From assembly GCF_018831085.1 (NCBI RefSeq), contig NZ_JAGPNM010000002.1, positions 62,001-126,000 on the forward strand: a stretch of 64,000 bases of DNA. Reading direction: 5' to 3'. The stretch comes from Rheinheimera oceanensis. GTDB taxonomy: Bacteria; Pseudomonadota; Gammaproteobacteria; Enterobacterales; Alteromonadaceae. Under the pieces are notes generated by a model that was not told where the DNA came from, made no database searches, and saw nothing but the letters and a program-made list of their open reading frames with translations. Positions within the stretch are counted from its first letter, which is position 1. Each line of letters opens with the position of its first letter. Shown piece by piece: positions 56,257 to 64,000 of this stretch. Both the position numbers and the translations under genes were made by a program.

Positions 56257-57449
56257 CAAGTTAGTTTCCTCAGTAGTGCCTGCGCATAATGGCGGGCTTC
56301 ATTGTCCAGCGCCAATATATCATCCAGCGTACTGACACGAAAGTCAGCAAAATGTTCAAGGCCCAGCTCATTAACACGCGCTATATCGGTAAAACGAATT
56401 TTTTGCGCTAAAAAAGCGGCTACTGCTAGCTCATTTGTCGCATTCAGCGCTGTTGTTGCCCCTTGTCCACAGCCGCAGGCGGCCATAGCCAGATACAAAT
56501 TCGGGTAGCGTGCTTTATCAGGTTCGGTAAAGGTAAAATCACGCATCTGCTTAAAACTAAGCGGCGCTACCGGGCTGGCAATACGTTTTGGAAACGCCAG
56601 TGCATGGGCTATTGGCGTGCGCATATCCGGCTGGCCTAATTGTGCCAGCACAGAGCCATCTGTGTATTGCACCATGGAGTGAATAATGCTTTGTGGATGA
56701 ATAACCACTTCTATATCTGCCGCCTGGCAATTAAATAACCAGCGCGCTTCAATAAACTCCAGGCCCTTATTCATCATGGTAGCACTATCAACGGAAATCT
56801 TGTGTCCCATACTCCAGTTTGGGTGTGCTACGGCCTGCGCCGGCGTAATACTGTCAAATTCAGTTAAAGGTGTCGTCAGGAAAGGCCCGCCACTACCGGT
56901 TAGTAATAGCTTACTGATACCAAAATCAGCAATTTGCTGATCATGGGTATGCTGTTGTAAGGGCGCGGGTAAACATTGAAATATTGCATTGTGTTCGCTG
57001 TCTATCGGCAGCAACGTGGCACCATGGTGTTTCACTTTGCTGATAAACAACTCACCACTCATCACCAGCGCTTCTTTATTAGCAAGCAGTACCGTTTTAC
57101 CCTGCTCTACTGCGGCCAGTGTTGGCAGCAACCCGGCAGAGCCCACGATAGCCGCCATCACGATATCGGCGTCAGGGTGCGCCGCCAGCTGGCATAAGGC
57201 ATCAATGCCGCTTAGCACTTCTGTACGGCTACCAGCCAATTTTAATTCTGCTGCCAGCGCACTGGCAGCAGAATTGTCGAGCATAGCAGCATAACGTGGC
57301 TTTACTGCCAGACATTGCTCTAACAGCTTACCGGTTTGACTGGCAGCGGTAAGTGCCAGCACCTGATAATCCTCCGGATGAGCAGCCAGCACAGACAGCG
57401 TGCTGATACCAATAGAGCCGGTTGAGCCGAGGATCACCACATTACGCAT
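56256..57449 (-). CDS. dxr: 1-deoxy-D-xylulose 5-phosphate reductoisomerase
   Basis: The committed step of the non-mevalonate isoprenoid pathway (DXP to MEP, NADPH- and metal-dependent), 397 aa. Motifs: the dinucleotide fold [40 protein letters not shown] with acidic metal ligands, and the NADPH/loop segment [13 protein letters not shown]...[23 protein letters not shown]. It supplies isoprenoids for the undecaprenyl chain made by UppS, two genes upstream. The TAATG start overlaps the cdsA stop by one base. Confidence 0.98.
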   Translation of the reverse strand: MRNVVILGSTGSIGISTLSVLAAHPEDYQVLALTAASQTGKLLEQCLAVKPRYAAMLDNSAASALAAELKLAGSRTEVLSGIDALCQLAAHPDADIVMAAIVGSAGLLPTLAAVEQGKTVLLANKEALVMSGELFISKVKHHGATLLPIDSEHNAIFQCLPAPLQQHTHDQQIADFGISKLLLTGSGGPFLTTPLTEFDSITPAQAVAHPNWSMGHKISVDSATMMNKGLEFIEARWLFNCQAADIEVVIHPQSIIHSMVQYTDGSVLAQLGQPDMRTPIAHALAFPKRIASPVAPLSFKQMRDFTFTEPDKARYPNLYLAMAACGCGQGATTALNATNELAVAAFLAQKIRFTDIARVNELGLEHFADFRVSTLDDILALDNEARHYAQALLRKLT

Positions 57450-58312
57450 TAATAAAAACCGCCGTAAATGGCCACAATAATGGCAAACAGTGGTGCTGTG
57501 GCAGTTAAGCTGTCAATACGGTCTAAAATACCGCCGTGGCCGGGCAAAAACGCGCCACTGTCTTTTTTGCCGGCAACGCGCTTAAACATGCTCTCAGTTA
57601 AATCACCAAATACCGACAGAATTGTCAGTAAAAATGCCGCGATATACCAAATACCTACCTGCGGCGGCCAATCCTGTAATTGCGCCACAACAGTAACGAC
57701 TACAGCTACTAACGCCAGGCCACCCAGCATACCTTCTATGGTTTTACCTGGGCTGACTTTAGGCAGCAACTTATGCTTGCCAAAGGGTTTGCCTACAATA
57801 TAGCCGCCAATATCTGCCGCCCAAACCAGCAACAGTAAGCAACAAATCAGCCAGGCACCGGTAAACGTGGAAGCGGCATAATCGGTAGAGCGGATAAACA
57901 TTACGGCAGCCCAGGCTGGTATTAATGTCAGCCAACCCATTAAGGCTTTGCCCCAGTCGCTTTGGGCCCATAATTTCTGGCTGCGCGGATAGGTAAGCAC
58001 TAATACCACCGCCAGCAGCCACCAGGCATTACCGGCAAGCAGCAAGCTGGTTAATAAGGTATTAGCCTCTACTGGCCAGTTAGTTTGTACCGGCAGTTGC
58101 CAGTATAGTAACGCCAGGATCAGTGCCGTTAAAACTACATAAACCCAACGCATAGCTTTAGTTGCCAGGCCGCAAAAACCGCTCCACTCCCAGGCTCCCA
58201 ATAAAAATGCCGCAGAAATAAATACCGCAAAGCCAGGCAGAGGCAGAAAAAATACAGCCATTAACGCTAATGGCGCTAGTATCAGCGCAGTAATAACCCG
58301 TTGTTTAAACAA
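57449..58312 (-). CDS. cdsA: Phosphatidate cytidylyltransferase
   Basis: Integral inner-membrane enzyme (287 aa, about eight transmembrane segments). It converts phosphatidic acid and CTP to CDP-diacylglycerol, the branch point to all phospholipids. The family signature [33 protein letters not shown] is complete near the C terminus in two stretches ([13 protein letters not shown] and [20 protein letters not shown]), holding the metal-binding Asp residues. The start ATG follows the uppS stop by 5 nt. Confidence 0.98.
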   Translation of the reverse strand: MFKQRVITALILAPLALMAVFFLPLPGFAVFISAAFLLGAWEWSGFCGLATKAMRWVYVVLTALILALLYWQLPVQTNWPVEANTLLTSLLLAGNAWWLLAVVLVLTYPRSQKLWAQSDWGKALMGWLTLIPAWAAVMFIRSTDYAASTFTGAWLICCLLLLVWAADIGGYIVGKPFGKHKLLPKVSPGKTIEGMLGGLALVAVVVTVVAQLQDWPPQVGIWYIAAFLLTILSVFGDLTESMFKRVAGKKDSGAFLPGHGGILDRIDSLTATAPLFAIIVAIYGGFY

Positions 58313-58317
58313 TCTCG

Positions 58318-59082
58318 TTATCCTTTACCCAACATCGCCAGCTGCCGGATTTGTTCTCCGGTACAGCCAAAACGACGCTCTCGGTTGACAAAGGCGGCAA
58401 TCGCTTCTGAGAAAACCTGCTGATCAAAGTCTGGCCAGAGTGTTTCAGTAAACCAGAATTCGGCGTAAGCGGCCTGCCACAATAAAAAATTACTGATGCG
58501 TAAATCACCACCAGTACGGATGAGTAAATCCAGCTCTGGCTGCTCGTGCATCTGCACCTGCTGAGCAAATACCTGCTCGTTAATCTGATCTACAGCAAGA
58601 GTACCTTGCTGTACTTGTGTTGCCAGCGCCCGGGCAGCATTTACCATATCCCAGCGCCCGCCGTAATTGGCGGCGATATTCAGTGTTAAAGCCGTGTTCG
58701 CTGCTGTCAACTGTTCAGCTTTATCAATGCTGGCTCTTAGCTTGTCACTAAAGGCAGATAAATCTCCAACTATCTTTAGCCGGACATTATGCTTGTGCAA
58801 GGTCTTCACCTCGCTTTGCAGCACCATCAGAAACAGCTGCATCAGTGTGGAGACTTCATCTTCCGGCCGGCGCCAGTTTTCACTGCTAAAAGCAAACAAA
58901 GTTAACGATTTAATACCCAGCTCACGGCAAAAACTTACGCTACGCCGTACTGCTTCCACACCTCTCTTATGGCCCCACACCCGTGGCTTACCCTGGCGTT
59001 GTGCCCAACGGCCATTGCCATCCATAATAATTGCCACATGCTGAGGTAAGCTGTGCGGTTTGAGCTGCGACTCTGCAGTCAT
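58318..59082 (-). CDS. uppS: Undecaprenyl diphosphate synthase
   Basis: Cis-prenyltransferase (254 aa, cytoplasmic dimer) that builds the C55 lipid carrier for peptidoglycan and O-antigen. The catalytic Asp is in HVAIIMDGNGRWAQRQG; other signatures are FSSENWRRPEDEV (substrate loop) and the C-terminal DLLIRTGGDLRISNFLLWQAAYAEF. The gap to frr is 144 nt and contains a possible terminator, so uppS may begin a separate transcript (uppS-cdsA-dxr-rseP-bamA-...). Confidence 0.98.
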   Translation of the reverse strand: MTAESQLKPHSLPQHVAIIMDGNGRWAQRQGKPRVWGHKRGVEAVRRSVSFCRELGIKSLTLFAFSSENWRRPEDEVSTLMQLFLMVLQSEVKTLHKHNVRLKIVGDLSAFSDKLRASIDKAEQLTAANTALTLNIAANYGGRWDMVNAARALATQVQQGTLAVDQINEQVFAQQVQMHEQPELDLLIRTGGDLRISNFLLWQAAYAEFWFTETLWPDFDQQVFSEAIAAFVNRERRFGCTGEQIRQLAMLGKG

Positions 59083-59168
59083 ACAGTGCGACCTGTCCTT
59101 AAACTTTGTGATAACCAGTCTGCTGCTGATTTACTGAATTATGTTGTGACTAAAAAATCGGCCAAATA

Positions 59169-59204
59169 GAAAAAAGCGCCGTAATGCCCAAGCGTCACGA
59201 CGCT
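59169..59204 (-). terminator. Possible terminator after frr
   Basis: On the minus strand a short dyad AGCGTC-GT-GACGCT is followed 15 nt later by GCGCTTTTTT. The pairing that would sit right against the T-run is imperfect, so strength is uncertain. Confidence 0.4.
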
Positions 59205-59226
59205 GTAATGTTAACAGAAGGCCGAA

Positions 59227-59784
59227 TCAGACTTCCATTAATTCCTTTTCTTTATCAGCCAGTACTTCGTCAATTTTCTTGACGAAAAGATCAGTGATTT
59301 TCTGAATTTCCTCAGCAGCACGGCGCTCATCATCTTCACTGATTTCTTTATCTTTTTGCAGTGCTTTTAAATCAGCGTTGGCATCACGGCGAATATTACG
59401 CACCGCAACACGGCCGTTCTCGGCCTCACCACGCACCAGCTTAACCAGGCTTTTACGCCGCTCTTCAGTTAAAGCTGGCAGCGGCACACGAATAATAGTG
59501 CCGGCAGACATTGGGTTTAAGCCCAGATCAGACGCCATAATGGCTTTCTCTACGGCTGCAGTCATACTTTTATCAAACACGGTAATAGCCAGCGTACGGG
59601 CATCATCAATAGATACGTTGGCAACCTGGCGCAGCGGTGTGTCGGCACCATAGTAAGATACGGAAATACCATCTAATAAGCTTGGGTGCGCGCGGCCGGT
59701 GCGCACTTTGGTTAATTGCACTTTAAGCGCTTCAACGCTTTTTTCCATCCGTACTTTGCTGTCTGTAATAATGTCGTTAATCAC
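59227..59784 (-). CDS. frr: Ribosome recycling factor
   Basis: A tRNA-shaped protein (185 aa) that with EF-G splits post-termination ribosomes. A three-helix bundle and a beta domain: [36 protein letters not shown], and [19 protein letters not shown], all canonical. The helical C terminus ([38 protein letters not shown] in pieces) is typical. It follows pyrH by about 60 nt in the conserved rpsB-tsf-pyrH-frr series. Confidence 0.98.
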   Translation of the reverse strand: MINDIITDSKVRMEKSVEALKVQLTKVRTGRAHPSLLDGISVSYYGADTPLRQVANVSIDDARTLAITVFDKSMTAAVEKAIMASDLGLNPMSAGTIIRVPLPALTEERRKSLVKLVRGEAENGRVAVRNIRRDANADLKALQKDKEISEDDERRAAEEIQKITDLFVKKIDEVLADKEKELMEV

Positions 59785-59843
59785 GATCGGTATCCTTTTT
59801 ATTCATTGCCTGTCTTCAACACAGCGGCTCTAAAGGCGCTAGT

Positions 59844-60584
59844 TTACTGTAAATTTTCGGCGTGGTCGATGACTGTGCCTTCCGGCTCGCCCATAATTAC
59901 CCGCTTTAACGCGCCTGCGGTGTTCATATTAAACACTCGAATTTGCAGATTATGATCCCGCGCCAGCGTAAAGGCAGCTAAATCCATCACTTTAAGTTCT
60001 TTATCCAGCACTTCATTATAAGTCAGCTGGCTGTATAGCGTAGCGCTAGGATCTTTTACCGGATCGGCTGAAAACACCCCATCAACTTTGGTGGCTTTTA
60101 ATACCGCATCGGCTTCAATTTCAATGCCGCGTAAACAGGCTGCAGAATCAGTGGTAAAAAACGGGTTACCGGTACCGGCAGAGAAAATCACCACCCGGCC
60201 TGACTTTAACAGGCTGATTGCCTCCGCCCAGCTGTAATTGTCACACACGCCATTTAACGGAATAGCACTCATCATACGGGCATTTACATAAGCACGGTGC
60301 AGCGCATCGCGCATGGCCAGCCCATTCATTACCGTAGCCAGCATACCCATATGGTCGCCTACTACCCGGTTCATACCGGCTTTGGCCAGGCCTTCACCAC
60401 GGAAGATATTACCGCCGCCGATCACAATGCCAACCTGCACGCCCAATTCAACCAGTTCTTTAATTTCCTGCGCCATCCGGTCAAGCACTTTGGGATCAAT
60501 ACCAAAGCCCTCATCACCCATCAGTGCTTCGCCACTGAGTTTTAATAAGATCCTGCGGTAAGTTGGTTTTGGATTCGTGCTCAT
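59844..60584 (-). CDS. pyrH: Uridylate kinase
   Basis: UMP kinase of the bacterial amino-acid-kinase fold (246 aa, hexamer, allosterically controlled by GTP and UTP). N-terminal [20 protein letters not shown] contains the ATP-binding Lys and Gly loop. [33 protein letters not shown] and [20 protein letters not shown] bind UMP and phosphates. It lies after tsf, separated by the strong terminator at 60626, so its own promoter in the 120-nt gap is likely. Confidence 0.98.
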   Translation of the reverse strand: MSTNPKPTYRRILLKLSGEALMGDEGFGIDPKVLDRMAQEIKELVELGVQVGIVIGGGNIFRGEGLAKAGMNRVVGDHMGMLATVMNGLAMRDALHRAYVNARMMSAIPLNGVCDNYSWAEAISLLKSGRVVIFSAGTGNPFFTTDSAACLRGIEIEADAVLKATKVDGVFSADPVKDPSATLYSQLTYNEVLDKELKVMDLAAFTLARDHNLQIRVFNMNTAGALKRVIMGEPEGTVIDHAENLQ

Positions 60585-60625
60585 GAGATCCCCATAGTGC
60601 GTGGTTAATTAGGATTATTACGGGT

Positions 60626-60670
60626 AAAAAAAACCGCGACTCAAGCCTTGTCAGACTCAAAGTCGCGGTT
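60626..60670 (-). terminator. Rho-independent terminator of rpsB-tsf
   Basis: On the minus strand a 10-bp stem AACCGCGACT/AGTCGCGGTT encloses a 19-nt loop and is followed by at least six T. It lies 37 nt after the tsf stop. Confidence 0.88.
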
Positions 60671-60706
60671 ATTCTAGCGGGTTTTGCCAGTTTGCAGAAG
60701 AATAAA

Positions 60707-61579
60707 TTACTTCTTGGCCGCCGCGATTTGGGCTGCAACTTCAGCTGCGAAGTCTTCTTCTTTCTTCTCGATACCTTCGCCTACTTCTAAGCGAATGAAA
60801 GAAACTGCTTTAGCACTGTTTTGTTTCAGGAAATCGCCAACAGAAACTGATGGGTCCTTCACGAATGGCTGACCGGTTAAGCTCACTTCACCAGTGAACT
60901 TGCTCATACGGCCTGCAACCATTTTCTCAGCGATTTCCTGTGGCTTACCAGAGTTAACTGCGATATCGATTTGAATAACACGCTCACGCTCAACAACATC
61001 AGCCGGTACGTCGTCAGGTGTTAAGAAGCCTGGGTTATTCGCAGCAACGTGCATAGCAACATCTTTAGCGATATCTTCGTTACCGCCTTCCAGTACGGCT
61101 AATACACCGATACGGCCAGAGTGCACGTAAGAACCAATTACAGCGCCTTCAACTACTGCTGCACGGCGTACGTTGATGTTCTCGCCGATTTTAGCAACTA
61201 AAGTTGCACGGGTGTCTTCAACTGAAGTGCCGTTTAAATCAGCTGCTAAAATGGCTTCAGCAGTGAACAGCTTGTTAGCATGGGCTAAATCAGCAACAGC
61301 GTTAGCAAACGCCAGGAAACTGGCATCACGTGCTACGAAGTCAGTTTCACAGTTAAACTCGATAGCTAAACCGTAACCATTAGCTACGCGGGTTAAAATA
61401 GTACCTTCAGCGGCAATACGGCCTGCTTTCTTGGCAGCTTTGGCCAGACCACTTTTGCGCATCGCATCAATTGCAGCTTCGATATCACCTGCAGTTTCTT
61501 CCAATGCTTTTTTACAATCCATCATGCCAGCGCCGGTGCGCTCGCGAAGTTCTTTTACTAAAGCGGCAGTTACAGCCAT
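60707..61579 (-). CDS. tsf: Elongation factor Ts
   Basis: Nucleotide-exchange factor for EF-Tu (290 aa). The N-terminal UBA-like domain [22 protein letters not shown] is followed by the core with the TDFVA motif ([13 protein letters not shown]) that contacts EF-Tu. The frame runs 22 codons further upstream, but that segment spans the intercistronic hairpin. The ATG at 61579 has GAGGAAGC just before it, and the family starts there ([11 protein letters not shown]). It lies 106 nt after rpsB, with two hairpins between. Confidence 0.98.
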   Translation of the reverse strand: MAVTAALVKELRERTGAGMMDCKKALEETAGDIEAAIDAMRKSGLAKAAKKAGRIAAEGTILTRVANGYGLAIEFNCETDFVARDASFLAFANAVADLAHANKLFTAEAILAADLNGTSVEDTRATLVAKIGENINVRRAAVVEGAVIGSYVHSGRIGVLAVLEGGNEDIAKDVAMHVAANNPGFLTPDDVPADVVERERVIQIDIAVNSGKPQEIAEKMVAGRMSKFTGEVSLTGQPFVKDPSVSVGDFLKQNSAKAVSFIRLEVGEGIEKKEEDFAAEVAAQIAAAKK

Positions 61580-61612
61580 GGGAGCTTCCTCGTAATAATT
61601 CGGGTTGGACAA

Positions 61613-61674
61613 ACAGGGGCCGGGGCCCCTGTCGCAATTTTGCACTGTGTTAGCGCAAGCTTAACCTGCGCTAA
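61613..61674 (-). promoter_or_regulatory. Two stem-loops between rpsB and tsf
   Basis: Read on the minus strand: first TTAGCGCA/TGCGCTAA (61674-61650, 9-nt loop), then the very GC-rich ACAGGGGCC/GGCCCCTGT (61632-61613, 2-nt spacer) followed by TTTG. The second is terminator-like but has a short T-run, so partial read-through that lowers tsf relative to rpsB is expected, as described for E. coli. Confidence 0.6.
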
Positions 61675-61685
61675 TGACAGAGAAA

Positions 61686-62417
61686 TTACTCTGCTTCAAC
61701 AACGAAGGCTTCGGCTTCAGCCTGTACTTCGATGTTTTTGTCACGACCTTCCAGGATAGCCTGACCTACAGCAGCCAGATATAACTGGATAGCGCGAATA
61801 GCGTCATCGTTACCTGGTACTACAAAGTCAACGCCTTTTGGATCAGAGTTGGTATCAACGATAGATACAACCGGAATACCCAGGTTGTTAGCTTCTTTGA
61901 TCGCAATATGTTCATGGTCAGCGTCGATCACGAACAGCACGTCTGGCAAGCCGCCCATGTCTTTAATACCGCCTAAGCTCTTTTCCAGCTTTTCCATTTC
62001 ACGGGTACGGTCTAAAGCTTCTTTCTTGGTCAGCTTGTCGAAAGTACCGTCCTGGCTTTGCGCTTCCAGATCTTTTAAACGCTTGATTGACTGACGAACA
62101 GTTTTCCAGTTAGTCAGCATGCCACCTAACCAGCGGTGGTTTACATAGAACTGATCAACTTTGCTTGCCGCTTCTTTGATTGCTTCAGAAGCCGCACGCT
62201 TAGTACCAACGAACAGGATTTTGCCCTTTTTCGCTGCTACCTGCTGAATGAATGCCAGTGCATCGTTCATCATAGGAACAGTTTGTTCCAGATTGATGAT
62301 ATGTACTTTGTTACGCGCACCGAAAATGAATGGCTTCATTTTTGGGTTCCAGTAACGGGTTTGGTGACCGAAGTGCACGCCCGCCTGGAGCATGTCGCGC
62401 ATAGAAACTTTTGCCAT
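61686..62417 (-). CDS. rpsB: 30S ribosomal protein S2
   Basis: Small-subunit protein S2 (243 aa), needed for S1 binding to the 30S. Core signatures: [21 protein letters not shown] near the N terminus, [34 protein letters not shown], and [20 protein letters not shown]. The C-terminal acidic tail [14 protein letters not shown] is typical of Gammaproteobacteria. AGGA precedes the ATG. It is first in rpsB-tsf, with a GC-discriminator promoter about 200 nt upstream and a long leader. Confidence 0.99.
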   Translation of the reverse strand: MAKVSMRDMLQAGVHFGHQTRYWNPKMKPFIFGARNKVHIINLEQTVPMMNDALAFIQQVAAKKGKILFVGTKRAASEAIKEAASKVDQFYVNHRWLGGMLTNWKTVRQSIKRLKDLEAQSQDGTFDKLTKKEALDRTREMEKLEKSLGGIKDMGGLPDVLFVIDADHEHIAIKEANNLGIPVVSIVDTNSDPKGVDFVVPGNDDAIRAIQLYLAAVGQAILEGRDKNIEVQAEAEAFVVEAE

Positions 62418-62659
62418 GATTTATTTTCCTGTAAAAGGGGTTAAGCCTCCATGTATCCCATATGCCGACTCTGGTCTGGCTGTTGTTCAGCGCAAAGCAA
62501 AGCACCCCGGAATATGTGTCGATACATGTGTGTTTTGGTTAAATTCCGCCTATCAGCCCGCATTTATCTCTATCTAAGAACAAAAGGTTCTGCAATAAAA
62601 GACAAAGCGATTTGCTAATTTGCGGCGCGCTTTATACCATAGGCACCTTACAAACACAA
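62418..62659 (-). promoter_or_regulatory. rpsB promoter and long leader
   Basis: On the minus strand TTGTGT (62659-62654), a 17-nt spacer and TATAAA (62636-62631), then GCGCGCCGC, the GC-rich discriminator expected of growth-rate-controlled ribosomal promoters. The transcript would carry about 200 nt of leader. S2 represses its own translation through structured leaders in Gammaproteobacteria; I could not define the fold by eye. The rest of the 309-nt rpsB-map gap holds the map upstream region; no other gene is seen in it. Confidence 0.55.
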
Positions 62660-62726
62660 TAAAATGTGTATTTTTGCAGCAGTACAACGGGCCGCAATGC
62701 CCTTTGGTACCAAAGAGAGAACAGGC

Positions 62727-63515
62727 ATGACAGCAACCATCAAAACCCCGGCCGAAATTGAAAAAATGCGTGTCGCCGGCCGCCTCGCCGCCGACGTGCT
62801 GGAAATGATTGAGCCTTACGTAAAAGCCGGTGTTACCACCGATGAGCTGAACACTATCTGCCACAACTATATCGTTAACGAGCAACAGGCAATACCGGCA
62901 CCGCTGAACTACCACGGTTTTCCCAAATCTATCTGCACCTCGGTTAATCAGGTAATTTGCCATGGCATACCTGGCGACAAAAAACTTAAAGAAGGCGATA
63001 TTGTTAATATCGACATTACTGTCATTAAAGATGGCTACCACGGCGATACATCAAAAATGTTTGTCGTCGGCAAGCCCAGCATAATGGCCGAGCGGCTTAT
63101 CCGGGTTACACAAGAATGTATGTACCTTGGCTTAAAGAAAGTAAAAGACGGTGTGCGTTTAGGCGATATCGGCCATGTTATTCAGCAACACGCTGAAAAA
63201 CACAGTTACTCAGTGGTGCGCGAATACTGCGGCCACGGCATCGGGGCAGTATTTCATGAAGACCCGCAAGTACTACATTACGGCAAGCCTGGTACCGGCG
63301 AAGTATTAAAAAGCGGTATGTGTTTAACTATAGAGCCGATGATTAATGCCGGTGCCCGCCACAGCAAGTTATTAGCCGACGGTTGGACAGTAGTCACCAA
63401 AGATCGTAGTTTGTCTGCCCAGTTTGAACATACTATTTTGGTTACCGATACCGGTTGTGAAATTTTAACGCTGCGCAGTGACGATACCATAGAGCGCATT
63501 CTGACTGCCGAGTAA
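62727..63515 (+). CDS. map: Methionine aminopeptidase type I
   Basis: Removes the initiator Met from nascent proteins (262 aa, pita-bread fold, two metal ions). Metal ligands follow the family order: D in VNIDITVIKDGYHGDTS (two Asp), H in GHGIGAVFHEDP, E in CLTIEPMI and E in AQFEHTILV. The substrate His is in NQVICHGIPGD. The open frame begins at 62664, but the family starts at MTATIKTPAEIEKMRVAGR, so I take the ATG at 62727. Divergent from rpsB as in E. coli. glnD follows after 28 nt. Confidence 0.98.
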   Translation: MTATIKTPAEIEKMRVAGRLAADVLEMIEPYVKAGVTTDELNTICHNYIVNEQQAIPAPLNYHGFPKSICTSVNQVICHGIPGDKKLKEGDIVNIDITVIKDGYHGDTSKMFVVGKPSIMAERLIRVTQECMYLGLKKVKDGVRLGDIGHVIQQHAEKHSYSVVREYCGHGIGAVFHEDPQVLHYGKPGTGEVLKSGMCLTIEPMINAGARHSKLLADGWTVVTKDRSLSAQFEHTILVTDTGCEILTLRSDDTIERILTAE

Positions 63516-63543
63516 GCTCGCCCGCTATATAGGAGTAAGCGAC

Positions 63544-64000
63544 ATGCCCCAGACCGTAACCTTTAGCAAAGCGCTGCCTGACAGTTACAGTCTGGAGAGC
63601 TACAAAAAACATTTCGCCGACTTTCATGACTGGCTTAGCCGCAGCTTCTCACAACACCCGGTGAATACACTTGTCAAAGCCCGGGCGCATTTTATTGACG
63701 AAATACTGGTGCAGCTGTGGCACAAATATGAGCTGCATAAAAGCAAAGAGTTAAGCCTGATTGCCGTAGGTGGCTATGGCCGCGGCGAACTGCACCCCAG
63801 CTCTGATATCGACTTACTGATCCTGGCTGATGGCCGTTTATCAGTGGCCCAACAAGAGGCTATTGCCCAGTTTATTACCACATTGTGGGACTTACGCCTT
63901 GAAGTTGGCCACAGCGTACGCACGGTAAAAGAGTCAGTTAAACTGGGTAAAGACGATATCACCATCGCCACTAACCTGCTGGAAATGCGTTTGTTAGCCG
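63544..64000 (+). CDS. glnD: Bifunctional uridylyltransferase/uridylyl-removing enzyme, N-terminal part
   Basis: The first 152 codons of GlnD, the nitrogen sensor that uridylylates PII (GlnB/GlnK) when glutamine is low and removes UMP when it is high. The nucleotidyltransferase motif is clear: AVGGYGRGELHPSSDIDLLI, with the two catalytic Asp of D-I-D. The HD hydrolase and ACT domains lie beyond the window. AGGAG precedes the ATG by 8 nt. It is downstream of map with a 28-nt gap, the E. coli arrangement. Confidence 0.96.
   Translation, partial: MPQTVTFSKALPDSYSLESYKKHFADFHDWLSRSFSQHPVNTLVKARAHFIDEILVQLWHKYELHKSKELSLIAVGGYGRGELHPSSDIDLLILADGRLSVAQQEAIAQFITTLWDLRLEVGHSVRTVKESVKLGKDDITIATNLLEMRLLA

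Noticed and set aside
62664..62726. Extended N terminus of methionine aminopeptidase
   Set aside because: The family start MTATIKTPAEIEKM is at 62727; the extension lies in the divergent promoter region.

Overview
The window reads as chromosome of a flagellated, aerobic gammaproteobacterium of the Alteromonadales/Chromatiaceae kind (Rheinheimera, Alishewanella or Arsukibacterium would fit). This is inferred from protein similarity recalled from memory, from the gene order, and from the mix of Enterobacteria-like core blocks with large TonB-dependent receptors, GGDEF proteins and a MotY-like protein. No tRNA, rRNA, insertion sequence, prophage or CRISPR array was seen. Coding density is high, and all genes look intact except those cut by the window ends.

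Layout. 0-2.2 kb: MotY-like start (cut), rnt, grxD, sodB. 2.4-7.2 kb: the stress operon prkA-yeaH-spoVR. 7.2-9.2 kb: a CheY-CheC response regulator translationally coupled to a PAS-GGDEF cyclase. 9.3-10.6 kb: an exported Tpx-like peroxidase and ibpA with a heat-shock promoter and a ROSE-like leader. 10.6-19.4 kb: adk, a chemoreceptor, htpG, recR, ybaB, dnaX (with a programmed frameshift site) and apt. 19.4-32.2 kb: accessory region. It holds an HvfABC-type copper-peptide operon with a previously hidden 39-residue membrane protein, then two TonB-dependent receptors interleaved with a TPR-2OG-Fe(II) oxygenase, a TPR-aspartyl/asparaginyl hydroxylase and a TPR-sulfotransferase. 32.7-43.3 kb: dinG, a TSUP permease, priC, an HDAC-like hydrolase, kynA, comFB, ybaM, the SRP RNA gene ffs, a DUF3014 protein, a patatin lipase, a second GGDEF protein and tilS. 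43.4-62.7 kb: the classical envelope/translation block, read leftward: rpsB-tsf-pyrH-frr-uppS-cdsA-dxr-rseP-bamA-skp-lpxD-fabZ-lpxA-lpxB-rnhB-dnaE-accA. 62.7-64 kb: map and the start of glnD, read rightward.

How it works together. The right block couples translation factors to isoprenoid and phospholipid precursors, lipid A and outer-membrane assembly, ending in DNA and fatty-acid synthesis. In Enterobacteria apt, priC and ybaM are close neighbours. Here they are separated by the accessory region, which is also visibly richer in A/T through the receptor cluster, suggesting insertion at that point.

The two most interesting systems both look like protein- or peptide-modification systems. One is the Cys-rich HvfA peptide with its DUF692 (MNIO) enzyme and DUF2063 partner. 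The other is the receptor-linked set of two oxygenases and a sulfotransferase, whose joint substrate I cannot identify from sequence.
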